From the NCBI GenBank assembly GCA_041690255.1, contig JAWLHU010000022.1, positions 1 to 64,000 on the forward strand: a stretch of DNA of 64,000 bases, in the 5' to 3' direction. Made by a program: the position numbers and the translations under genes. The DNA is from JAWLHU01 sp041690255. GTDB taxonomy: Bacteria > Bacillota > Sulfobacillia > Symbiobacteriales > Symbiobacteriaceae. Under the pieces are notes generated by a model. It saw only the letters and a program-made list of their open reading frames with translations. It had not been told where the DNA came from and searched no databases. Of the stretch, positions 1 through 7,061 are shown piece by piece. Position 1 is the stretch's first letter; every line of letters starts with the position of its first letter.

Positions 1-53
1 ACACCGCTTCACACACCACTGTACAGTTTTGAGGGTTCCAACCTCATGCTTTT

Positions 54-218
54 GAGCGGCTATGCCGAAGGGGATCACCCGTTCCCATTCCGAACACGGT
101 TTCAGTGTCTGAGTCGGTGGTTTCCTCTGGGGAATCAGAGAGCACCGACTCAGACACTGAAAAGTTAAGCCCTTCAGGGCCGATGGTACTCCGCAAGGGG
201 GAGAGTAGGTCGCCGCTC
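54..218 (+). rRNA. rrf: 5S ribosomal RNA with a 62-nt internal insertion
   Basis: The 5' stem GAGCGGC (54-60) pairs with GCCGCTC (212-218). The conserved 5S blocks are present: CCCGTTCCCATTCCGAACACGG (key bases 78-99), AAGTTAAGCCC from 162, GGGCCGATGGTACT to 190 and GGGAGAGTAGGTCGCCGC to about 216. The core without the insert is about 103 nt plus end bases, near normal. Between ACACGG and AAGTTAAGC, where normal 5S molecules are contiguous (loop B/helix III side), lie about 62 extra bases. The window starts in the 23S-5S spacer, whose CAGTTTTGAGGG motif (25-36) is typical of Bacillota rrn operons. Exact mature ends are uncertain by a few bases. Confidence 0.93.
100..162 (+). repeat. Perfect inverted repeat (expansion hairpin) inside the 5S gene
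   Basis: Arm 100-119 (TTTCAGTGTCTGAGTCGGTG) is the exact reverse complement of 143-162, giving a 20-bp stem. Inside it CTCTG (125-129) can pair with CAGAG (136-140) to form a second short stem. The hairpin would stack out of the 5S core without disturbing the conserved helices. Expansion segments in 5S rRNA are known from some Clostridia and halophilic archaea; whether this one is retained or excised as an intervening sequence cannot be seen from DNA. Confidence 0.9.
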
Positions 219-227
219 CAACTATTT

Positions 228-257
228 GGACCGCCACAATTGTGGCGGTCCGTTTTC
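228..257 (+). terminator. rRNA operon terminator
   Basis: A perfect 12-bp palindromic stem (GGACCGCCACAA / TTGTGGCGGTCC, 228-251) is followed by GTTTT. It sits just after the 5S gene and before the convergent spo0A stop at 285. Confidence 0.85.
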
Positions 258-284
258 GTATGGTCAGAAGCCGAAGCGTAGTGA

Positions 285-1037
285 CTAGGAAACCGCTCCA
301 CGCAGGTGGTCCGCCAGCATGGCGACGAACTCCGAGTTTGTCGGTTTGCCCCGCACGTGGTGGACCGTCGAGCCGAAGATCCGCTGCAGGTCTTGGAGAT
401 CCGCCCGGCTCCAGGCCACTTCAATCGCGTGACGGATGGACCGCTCGACTCGATTCGGCTGTGTCCCGTGCATGCGAGCGATGTGGGGGTACAACTCCTT
501 CGTCATCCCACACGACTCCTTCTGGCTCCCGAGAATGTACTGAACGGCGTCCTTCAGGAAGCGGTATCCCTGCAAATGGGCCGGTACCCCCGTGCGCCGC
601 AACAACTCTGCAATGGTTCTGGGACTAGGCGCAGCCTGCAGCCCTGATGATGACCCTGAGATCGGTCTTCCGGAGACCAGAAGCGCTCGCTCGACAACGA
701 GTTCCGCGGCAAACGGCCGTAAGAGGCAGTAGTCGGCGCCCATGTCGTAGTAGTACTGAACCAACTGATCCTTAGCACAGGACATGAGCACGAGTACCGC
801 TGGTCTCCGCTCTTCGTCCAGGTGCGCCAATACTCCGAGACCGTCCAGGTTGGGCAGAACATCGTCAAGAACCAGCAAATCCGGCCGCAAAGCGCGGACC
901 AGTTCTACCGCTTCGGTTCCGTTTCGTGCCTCGCCAATCACGACAAAGTCAGACATGCTGTCAAACTGGTCAAGCAACCTCTGGCGCTCTGAGTGATTAT
1001 CATTGGCGATGATAACTGTCGTTCGCCCTTCCTCCAT
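285..1037 (-). CDS. spo0A: Sporulation transcription factor Spo0A
   Basis: A two-domain response regulator of 250 aa that controls entry into sporulation through the phosphorelay. Residues 1-125 form the receiver: Asp58 is the expected phosphoacceptor (VLDDVLPNLDG), Asp13 is in the acidic pocket and Ser86 is at the Thr/Ser switch. The C-terminal effector (about 145-250) carries the Spo0A hallmarks KELYPHIA, RVERSIRHAIEVAWSR and GKPTNSEFVAM. The start at 1037 is chosen because the homology begins there and AAGGAAGGGGG precedes it; an upstream in-frame ATG at 1175 would add 46 unrelated residues. Odd points: the first acidic-pocket residue is Asn12, and the conserved receiver lysine is Arg107 (LLRPF). 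Three 0A boxes lie upstream, so autoregulation is likely. Confidence 0.95.
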   Translation of the reverse strand: MEEGRTTVIIANDNHSERQRLLDQFDSMSDFVVIGEARNGTEAVELVRALRPDLLVLDDVLPNLDGLGVLAHLDEERRPAVLVLMSCAKDQLVQYYYDMGADYCLLRPFAAELVVERALLVSGRPISGSSSGLQAAPSPRTIAELLRRTGVPAHLQGYRFLKDAVQYILGSQKESCGMTKELYPHIARMHGTQPNRVERSIRHAIEVAWSRADLQDLQRIFGSTVHHVRGKPTNSEFVAMLADHLRGAVS

Positions 1038-1103
1038 TTCGATTCCCCCTTCCTTCCCTATAGGAGAAATCCTTAGTTCCGACTTGAAATTCCTTCCAAA
1101 CCC

Positions 1104-1154
1104 TGTCGATTTGTCCCAGAAAACTTTCGACAGGCGCTTGGCACTGCTGTCGAA
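1104..1154. promoter_or_regulatory. Three 0A boxes upstream of spo0A
   Basis: TGTCGAT (1104-1110), TTCGACA (1126-1132, the reverse complement of TGTCGAA) and TGTCGAA (1148-1154) match the known Spo0A core TGTCGAA, the first with one mismatch. Their start points are spaced exactly 22 bp apart, about two helical turns. They lie 67-117 bp upstream of the spo0A start codon. The rest of the 1038-1408 gap contains the uraA attenuator; no clear -35/-10 pair could be picked for either gene. Confidence 0.6.
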
Positions 1155-1267
1155 TCCTCTTAGGTTACGTCGCATAAGTAACCGGAATAGCCCCTTGAAT
1201 GAAGGGGGTAGCGGAGCCGTATCGAATGTGATAGACTGTACCAGAACTACATACCGGCGACCTTTAA

Positions 1268-1366
1268 GTCAGTCCTGTGAGACTGGCAAGGTCACATGGT
1301 TGGCTGTGCCCTCATGGGTGTGGCTGCCACGCGACCGCTTGCCTACGCCGGTAAGGGGTCTTTTTC
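1268..1366 (+). promoter_or_regulatory. PyrR-type transcription attenuator before uraA
   Basis: The hairpin CAGTC-CTGTGA-GACTG (1270-1285) followed by GCAAGG matches the PyrR anti-antiterminator loop consensus (AGUCC-N-GNGAG-GCU type). About 50 bases later GACCGCTTGCC pairs with GGTAAGGGGTC (1333-1360), followed by a run of five T, as an intrinsic terminator. The arrangement implies UMP-dependent PyrR termination of uraA transcription; pyrR itself is not in this window. An antiterminator was not worked out base by base. Confidence 0.75.
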
Positions 1367-1408
1367 TTGCGTCGCAGGGCCACACTACAAAACAGGGGGT
1401 ATGGCTGA

Positions 1409-2626
1409 ATGACGACTCAAATCTCCACGTCTCAGCGGTTCATCCTCGGTCTGCAGCACACGCTAGCCATGTTCGGCGCCACGGTTCTTGTCCCTCTTCT
1501 GACCGGTCTTCATCCTTCAGTTGCGCTGCTTTCTGCCGGTCTCGGAACCTTCCTCTTCCATCTCGTGACGGGGGGGAAGGTACCCGTTTTCCTGGGTTCC
1601 AGCTTCGCCTTCATCGCCGTCATTCAAGCGATCTCCAAGAGCGAGGGACTCGAGTACGCAACCGGTGGCATTATGGTAGCTGGTCTTGTTTACCTGGTTC
1701 TGGCCGGCCTGGTCTGGCTCTTCGGTGTCGACCGGATTCGGAGCTTCTTCCCACCCGTTGTCACCGGTCCCATGATCATGGTCATCGGTCTGACCCTGTC
1801 CCCGGTTGCGATCAGCCAGTCCACCGTCCACTGGCCGGTGGCGATCATCACCTTGCTCGCCGTCATGGCGACCGCGGTTTACGCGAAGGGGTTCTTCAAG
1901 CTGCTCCCTATTATGAGCGGTGTGATCGTCGGCTTCGTCGCCGCCATCGCCTTCGGGCAGGTCGACTGGACCCCGCTGATCGAGGCACCTCTCTTCGCCC
2001 TTCCGCCGCTCATGCTGCCCAAGTTCAGCCTGTCGGCCATCTCCCTGGTTGCTCCGCTGGCTCTGGTCACCATGGTGGAGCATATTGGTGATATCACCAC
2101 GAACGGAGCGGTTATCGGAAAGGATCTCATCCGTGACCCGGGCCTCCATCGGACCCTGGCGGGTGACGGACTCGCTACCACTTTGGCCGGCCTGCTTGGC
2201 GGCCCGGCCAACACCACCTACTCCGAAAACACCGGTGTCCTGGCGGTGACCAAGGTTTACGACCCGGGTATCATCCGGATTGCGGCCGGCTTCGCGGTCG
2301 TCATGGCGTTCATCTCCAAACTCGGCGCCCTGCTCCAGGTTACCCCAGACCCCGTTAAGGGTGGCATCTCCATCATCCTTTTCGGCATGATTACCTCCGT
2401 CGGTATCCGCACCGTGGTCGAGGCGAAGGTGGATTTCACAAATAGCCGGAACCTGGTCATCGCCGCGGTAATCCTGGTCATGGGTCTTGGTGGCGCTGCG
2501 GTCTCAATCAAGGGATTCCAGATCAGTGGCCTGGCTCTTGCCGCCCTGGTTGGCATTGTTCTCAACAAGCTCATGCCCGAGCACCTGACTGCGGAAGCCG
2601 AGGCCGTTCTGACCGGCCACGACTGA
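1409..2626 (+). CDS. uraA: Uracil-xanthine permease (NCS2 family, UraA/PyrP)
   Basis: A 405-aa membrane transporter of the NCS2 family that imports uracil by proton symport. It is almost entirely hydrophobic, about 12-14 membrane segments. Family motifs visible are the N-terminal LGLQHTLAMFGATVLVP, the central block with VEHIGDITTNGAVIGKDL and the signature GGPANTTYSENTG in the substrate-binding half. Length is normal (UraA 429 aa). The start ATG at 1409 has GGGGGT about nine bases upstream; an out-of-frame three-codon reading frame (1401-1412) overlaps it and is probably accidental. It is a single gene between a PyrR-type attenuator and a terminator, which supports uracil rather than xanthine as the substrate. 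Confidence 0.93.
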   Translation: MTTQISTSQRFILGLQHTLAMFGATVLVPLLTGLHPSVALLSAGLGTFLFHLVTGGKVPVFLGSSFAFIAVIQAISKSEGLEYATGGIMVAGLVYLVLAGLVWLFGVDRIRSFFPPVVTGPMIMVIGLTLSPVAISQSTVHWPVAIITLLAVMATAVYAKGFFKLLPIMSGVIVGFVAAIAFGQVDWTPLIEAPLFALPPLMLPKFSLSAISLVAPLALVTMVEHIGDITTNGAVIGKDLIRDPGLHRTLAGDGLATTLAGLLGGPANTTYSENTGVLAVTKVYDPGIIRIAAGFAVVMAFISKLGALLQVTPDPVKGGISIILFGMITSVGIRTVVEAKVDFTNSRNLVIAAVILVMGLGGAAVSIKGFQISGLALAALVGIVLNKLMPEHLTAEAEAVLTGHD

Positions 2627-2640
2627 GTTAAACGAAAAGC

Positions 2641-2675
2641 GGCCTGCTGCCAAACCACTGGCAGCAGGCCTTTTT
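2641..2675 (+). terminator. Terminator of uraA
   Basis: An 11-bp stem GGCCTGCTGCC / GGCAGCAGGCC (2641-2670) with an 8-nt loop is followed by TTTTT. It also lies at the 3' side of the convergent phosphatase gene. Confidence 0.9.
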
Positions 2676-2691
2676 GTGTTGCATAACGAAC

Positions 2692-3606
2692 CTAGGCGCC
2701 AGAGCGCTCTTCGAGCAGGGTAGGGAGAATCCTGAACGCAATGCCTGGATTCCGTTGCTCCAGTCGGCTGATCAGTACACTTCGCACATGTTCATACCCG
2801 GGCAGGGTGTAGATCACATCAATATAGCCGTAGAGGACCCGATCGGTGAAGGCGCGGGCGTACCCGACCAGGAGGTTATCAGCCCAGGCGCTCTCAACAG
2901 CGGTAGCGTTGTGAATGAAAGCCTCCGCCTCGGCAGGGGGGAGATGTACCCCGGGCAGCCCCACACGGTTCGCTTCAAAGGCCAGCCGCCCCTTCTCGCC
3001 GGTGTACTCCACCCCATCGATCAGTAGATGCCGAAACTCCGGTGAGCCGACCTGTTCAAACTGGAGGCCATCGTACCAGACGCCGGTAATGGCGGTGTTT
3101 CGCTGAGCGGTCAGCGAAGGCGGGGTGGCAGATGGCGGTACGATGGCTCGAAGGAAAGCGTTGATCATCGCACCGTGGGAGATACAGATCACCCGCTGGC
3201 CCTCATGGCGCCGCGCGATCTCCGTAAAGACCTCAAGCCCGCGCTGGGCCAGGTGCTCATTCGTCTCCAGGCCGGGCAGCGAGTTCCATGTCGCTCCTGG
3301 CCAGCGAAGCTGCCGCTCTGGCTCGATCGTGCCCTCGGCGACCCCCATGTCTCGCTCCACGAGTCGTGCTTCGAGAATCGGCTCGTGACCGGTGCGCCGG
3401 CAAATCGCCTGCGCCGTGGCTCGGGCACGTAGAAGCGGGCTGCTGTAGATGTGATCCCAGGGTTCGGTGGCGAGGCGCACGGCTACCGCCTCTGCCTGGC
3501 GGCGCCCCTCGGCGTTCAGGGGGATGTTCGTATGGCCCTGGGCCCGACCTTCATAATTCCAGTCCGTCACACCATGACGGACCAAGGCAAGGTAAGTCTT
3601 CGGCAT
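2692..3606 (-). CDS. Histidine phosphatase fused to a GNAT-like C-terminal domain
   Basis: A 304-aa protein. Residues 1-200 form a histidine-phosphatase (phosphoglycerate-mutase-like) domain: the N-terminal LVRHGVTDWNYEGRAQGH carries the catalytic RHG, SSPLLRARATA and the later ISHGAMINA motif supply the second His and substrate-binding Arg. Proteins of this family stop at about 200-210 aa; here another 90 residues follow (VGYARAFTDRVLYGYIDVIYTLPGYE) that resemble the central strands of a GNAT acetyltransferase, but the acetyl-CoA loop R/QxxGxG/A is degenerate. The start is supported by GGGGGAG about ten bases upstream. Substrate unknown; possibly a phosphosugar or phosphoserine phosphatase. 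It is divergent from the GH1 gene. Confidence 0.85.
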   Translation of the reverse strand: MPKTYLALVRHGVTDWNYEGRAQGHTNIPLNAEGRRQAEAVAVRLATEPWDHIYSSPLLRARATAQAICRRTGHEPILEARLVERDMGVAEGTIEPERQLRWPGATWNSLPGLETNEHLAQRGLEVFTEIARRHEGQRVICISHGAMINAFLRAIVPPSATPPSLTAQRNTAITGVWYDGLQFEQVGSPEFRHLLIDGVEYTGEKGRLAFEANRVGLPGVHLPPAEAEAFIHNATAVESAWADNLLVGYARAFTDRVLYGYIDVIYTLPGYEHVRSVLISRLEQRNPGIAFRILPTLLEERSGA

Positions 3607-3697
3607 GAATATGACACTCCCCCAAAAGTAAGAACCCCGTAGTAATTCGAGTCAACACCCATTCGATCCTCTAATGACAACACAAGGAGCGACGGAT

Positions 3698-5065
3698 ATG
3701 CGCTTTCCGGAGAGCTTTGACTGGGGTGTTGCCACTGCGGCGGCCCAGATTGAGGGCGGTGCCACGGCCGATGGCAAGGGCGAGTCAATCTGGGACCGCT
3801 TCGCCAGACAGGGCAAGGTGCTGGGTGGCCCTGATGCCCTGACCGTGGCCAGCGACCACTACCATCGGTGGGCTGAAGATGTAGCGATTCTGGCCGAGAT
3901 GGGCGTGGGCACCTACCGCTTTTCGGTCTCGTGGCCTCGCATCTTCCCCAACGGCGACGGAAGCCCGAATCAGAAGGGGCTCGACTTCTATCGTCGCCTG
4001 GTCGATGCGCTCGGCGAGCGCGGCATTCGCCCAGCACTCACGCTCTACCACTGGGACCTACCTCAGGGGCTTCAGGACCGGGGTGGTTGGCTCAACCGGG
4101 AGACCGCCCGGTACTTTGCAGCGTATGCCGCGACGATGTACCATGCCCTCGGTGCGGAGGTCCATCTCTGGATGACTCTGAACGAACCCTTCTGTGCGGC
4201 TGCCTTCGGCCACTTGACTGGCGAGCACGCACCCGGGTTCCGGCGGCCCTTTACGGCCATGCAGGCCGCGCATCATTTGCTGATAGCCCATGGAGAAGCG
4301 GTCAAGGCATTCCGGCAGGTCGCCCCGACCGGGGCCAAGATCGGTCTGACCCAGTTCCTCTGGGTGCACGAACCGGTGAGCGACCGAGCTAAAGACCTGG
4401 CGGCGGCGAACAGGGCCGATGGGATGATCAACCGCTGGTTCATGGATCCGGTGCTGAAGGGCCACTATCCATCGGACATCTGGCAGTGGTATAAGTGGAG
4501 GGGCGCGGCGCCTCGTGTGCAGGATGGTGACATGGAGCTAATCGCTCAGCCGATCGATTTCCTCGGTGTTCAGTACTACAGCCGCGTTCTGCACCGGGCC
4601 AACCCGTGGAACCTCTTCACCGGATTTGCGCAGGTGGAGCCGCAGACCGGGCCGTTGACCGACATGGGCTGGGAGATTTACCCCGAGGGGCTCTATAAGC
4701 TCCTTCGCCGCATGGACCAGGAGTACGGGAAGATCCCACTGATCGTGACCGAGAACGGCATGGCCTTTACGGATCAACTCCAGCCGGATGGGCGTGTCGT
4801 CGACCAGGAGCGGATTGCCTACCTCGACTCCCACATTCGGGCGGTAGGCCGTGCTCTGGCCGATGGCGTAAACGTGCAGGGCTATTATGTCTGGTCGTTC
4901 CTGGACAATCTGGAGTGGCACCACGGGGTCTCCAAGCGTTTCGGTTTGATCTACGTTGACTTTGCGACACAGAACCGATACTGGAAGGAGAGCGCTTACT
5001 GGTTCCGGGACTTCCTACGGGCTGGGGCTCACCTGCCCGACGAAGGGTTGGTCACACGCGGATAA
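3698..5065 (+). CDS. Beta-glucosidase, glycoside hydrolase family 1
   Basis: A 455-aa cytoplasmic GH1 enzyme that hydrolyses beta-linked glucosides or galactosides, probably oligosaccharides after import. Catalytic residues are visible: the acid/base Glu in TLNEP and the nucleophile Glu in IVTENGMAF; the N-terminal FDWGVATAAAQIEGG and the C-terminal YYVWSFLDNLEWHHGVSKRFGL are family signatures. The start at 3698 is preferred over an in-frame ATG at 3674 because AAGGAG (3684-3689) lies eight bases upstream and the homology starts at MRFPESFDWG. No signal peptide. No sugar transporter gene is adjacent, so the natural substrate cannot be read from context. Confidence 0.95.
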   Translation: MRFPESFDWGVATAAAQIEGGATADGKGESIWDRFARQGKVLGGPDALTVASDHYHRWAEDVAILAEMGVGTYRFSVSWPRIFPNGDGSPNQKGLDFYRRLVDALGERGIRPALTLYHWDLPQGLQDRGGWLNRETARYFAAYAATMYHALGAEVHLWMTLNEPFCAAAFGHLTGEHAPGFRRPFTAMQAAHHLLIAHGEAVKAFRQVAPTGAKIGLTQFLWVHEPVSDRAKDLAAANRADGMINRWFMDPVLKGHYPSDIWQWYKWRGAAPRVQDGDMELIAQPIDFLGVQYYSRVLHRANPWNLFTGFAQVEPQTGPLTDMGWEIYPEGLYKLLRRMDQEYGKIPLIVTENGMAFTDQLQPDGRVVDQERIAYLDSHIRAVGRALADGVNVQGYYVWSFLDNLEWHHGVSKRFGLIYVDFATQNRYWKESAYWFRDFLRAGAHLPDEGLVTRG

Positions 5066-5070
5066 GAACG

Positions 5071-5101
5071 GGCCCTGCCCGTTGGTGATGCGGGCAGGGC
5101 C
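5071..5101. terminator. Bidirectional hairpin between GH1 gene and lipoprotein gene
   Basis: GGCCCTGCCCG (5071-5081) pairs with CGGGCAGGGCC (5091-5101). It sits between two convergent stops; the T-runs are poor on both sides, so termination strength is uncertain. Confidence 0.6.
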
Positions 5102-5115
5102 ACGGCCGTGGAATA

Positions 5116-5670
5116 CTACTTTACGCTCTGGTTCACGCTGCGGATCAGCGTGGCCAGACCGGTAGCCGGATCGCCGGTACGGGCCTGGGGCAGATAATCA
5201 CCCCGGACCACCTCCAGCATCCGCTGGACGGATACCTTCTTCTCGAAGAGCAGGGCGCCCATGACGAAGCGAATGTTGTGATTGTCGTTGGGGAAGATCA
5301 GCAGCCAGATCTCGTTCCGGCTCGGGCTTCCCTTCTGCTCAAGGTACAGATCCAGGTAGGCGTCCAGGTCTGTCCCCTTCGGCGTGTCGATCGACATGAT
5401 CTTGTAGGTGAGGGGCGATGGCTCTGCCAGGGCAGCCTCCAGGGCTTGCATGTCGCCTGGGAAGGTAGGCGTGGACGGAACGGCTGGCGTTTTCGGATCA
5501 GGAGCAGGAGCTGGCGTTACCGGGGCCGCAGGCTGACCGGGTTGGGTGGTCGGGACCTTGACGGTCTCCACCACCCTTGGGGTTCTTGAGTCGAACAAGG
5601 TAGAACACCCTGCCATGAAAAGGCTCATGACGAGCAGTGTCATCATCAGAATAGAAGAGGAACGCCGCAT
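5116..5670 (-). CDS. Hypothetical lipoprotein
   Basis: A 184-aa protein with a lipoprotein signal: MRRSSS, a hydrophobic stretch and a lipobox LFMAGC, so it should be exported and anchored to the membrane. A Pro/Thr-rich linker (about 30-75) leads to a folded domain (about 80-184) of unknown family with a region SRNEIWLLIFPNDN. The start at 5670 has AAGGGGG seven to ten bases upstream and places the signal peptide at the N-terminus; an in-frame ATG at 5724 would put 18 residues before it. It is divergent from the polyferredoxin gene. No function can be given. Confidence 0.7.
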   Translation of the reverse strand: MRRSSSILMMTLLVMSLFMAGCSTLFDSRTPRVVETVKVPTTQPGQPAAPVTPAPAPDPKTPAVPSTPTFPGDMQALEAALAEPSPLTYKIMSIDTPKGTDLDAYLDLYLEQKGSPSRNEIWLLIFPNDNHNIRFVMGALLFEKKVSVQRMLEVVRGDYLPQARTGDPATGLATLIRSVNQSVK

Positions 5671-5843
5671 GTAAATGACCCCCTTGAGACCATACTGACA
5701 TGATAAACGGAGAGACCACCACAAAGGTTACGCTCAGGTAGTCTAAAGTGCCTGTCAAGCCGGAAAGCGAATCCGCCCGTCTCTCTATACCGCTTGGACC
5801 GGCTTTCGCCGTACAGTAGAGAGGAAGCCACGCAGGATAGGGG

Positions 5844-6917
5844 GTGCGGTGTCTGTTCAACCTGGAGAGTCTGCTAAAGCTGATTGATCCGGAACCGGTC
5901 TTGATTGACCACCAGGCTTGTCTGGCAGCCAGACACAAGCGTGCAGCCTGTCGAGCCTGCGTCGATCTCTGCCCGGTTGGGGCGTTGACCGTATCCGAGG
6001 GGAAGGTTCAGGTCGATTCCGGCACATGCACCCGATGCGGCCTCTGCGTAGGGGTATGCCCAACTTCGGCCGTCTCGATTCGTGGTGTGGATGAAGCTGC
6101 TATCCTGAACGCAGCCACGGTGTCCTGCTCCAAGGTGGCTGGATCGGGCGCCCAGGTGCCCTGCCTGGGCTACCTGAGCACAGATCACCTGATCGGCATG
6201 GGACTTCAGCGGGAGAGCTTCGAGTTGGTCAGTGGTGACTGCGAGGCGTGTCCCTGGCGGGAGGGCGGAGCGCTGGCCGGGAGGGCGGTCGACGCTGCCC
6301 AGGAAGCATTGACGGCTATGGGAAGCAGCCATACCCTACGCCTGGTCAGGCAATCCGATTTGGAGACCGACCAGACGGCATCTGGCCGTAGTCTGAGCCG
6401 CCGGGATCTGTTCAGCCTCTGGCGGGCGGAGTCAATCCAGGTGGCCAAGCAGTTTGTGCCGGAGCGGACGATCAATTTCGCTAAGCTCCCATCGAAGGTT
6501 CCTGCGCGGCGAGTCCGGTGGTTGCGCCAGGTGAGCCCTGAAGGGGTAGCAACCGATGCGGTTATGCCGGCAGGCCCCTGGAAGGGCCGGGTTGTCAGTG
6601 ACGCTTGTACGGGCTGTCCGATCTGTGTCTCCTTCTGCCCGACCGGTGCCTTGACCAAGGTTGAGGAGAACGGTGAGTGGGTCCTGAGTCACCAACCCGC
6701 GGCTTGCGTGGGCTGCAACACATGCGTTCAGCTTTGCCCAACGCGGGCGATTGGAGAGGAGCCGATCCCGGTCGAAGCCATGGTCGCAGGTGAGGTGCGA
6801 GAGCTTGCCAGGCGTGCGGAGAAGCGGTGCGCGACCTGCCGCAGGGAGTTCCGTGGGCGTCCCACTGACACGCATTGTCCGCAGTGTCGGTCTGTCCTTA
6901 AGATGCTCAAATCCTGA
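5844..6917 (+). CDS. Multi-cluster 4Fe-4S ferredoxin with C-terminal zinc-ribbon
   Basis: A 357-aa soluble iron-sulfur protein. Four CxxCxxC(x)nCP-type motifs are visible: CRACVDLCP (about 36), CTRCGLCVGVCP (62), CTGCPICVSFCP (253) and CVGCNTCVQLCP (286). The centre contains two further Cys pairs (VPCLGYL and DCEACPW). The C-terminus (326-350) has CATC...CPQC, a zinc-ribbon or rubredoxin-like knuckle. It should carry electrons, but no partner oxidoreductase is adjacent. The GTG start at 5844 has only a weak upstream AGGATAGGGG, and a start a few codons later is possible. The gene is followed by its own terminator, so it seems monocistronic. Confidence 0.8.
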   Translation: MRCLFNLESLLKLIDPEPVLIDHQACLAARHKRAACRACVDLCPVGALTVSEGKVQVDSGTCTRCGLCVGVCPTSAVSIRGVDEAAILNAATVSCSKVAGSGAQVPCLGYLSTDHLIGMGLQRESFELVSGDCEACPWREGGALAGRAVDAAQEALTAMGSSHTLRLVRQSDLETDQTASGRSLSRRDLFSLWRAESIQVAKQFVPERTINFAKLPSKVPARRVRWLRQVSPEGVATDAVMPAGPWKGRVVSDACTGCPICVSFCPTGALTKVEENGEWVLSHQPAACVGCNTCVQLCPTRAIGEEPIPVEAMVAGEVRELARRAEKRCATCRREFRGRPTDTHCPQCRSVLKMLKS

Positions 6918-6921
6918 GTCA

Positions 6922-6951
6922 GGGCCCGGGAGAAGCCTTCCCGGGCCTTTT
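6922..6951 (+). terminator. Terminator of the polyferredoxin gene
   Basis: GGCCCGGGAGAAG / CTTCCCGGGCC-type stem (6922-6947) followed by TTTT. Confidence 0.85.
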
Positions 6952-7061
6952 CGCGCCCGCCGGATCGCTCGGAAGCCGAACAGCGTCGAACCTTTTCCGC
7001 CATTGACACGTAATAGAGAGTGTTAAATGATAGCTGATCCGCCAACATGGGGGTGTTGCGC

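Noticed and set aside
1401..1412. Three-codon upstream reading frame overlapping the uraA start
   Set aside because: The Shine-Dalgarno site is too close for it and well spaced for uraA; probably chance.
7003..7034. Promoter of the ABC exporter operon
   Set aside because: TTGACA is perfect but no acceptable -10 is found at 16-18 bases; the TGACAC/GTGTTA inverted repeat is too weak to call.
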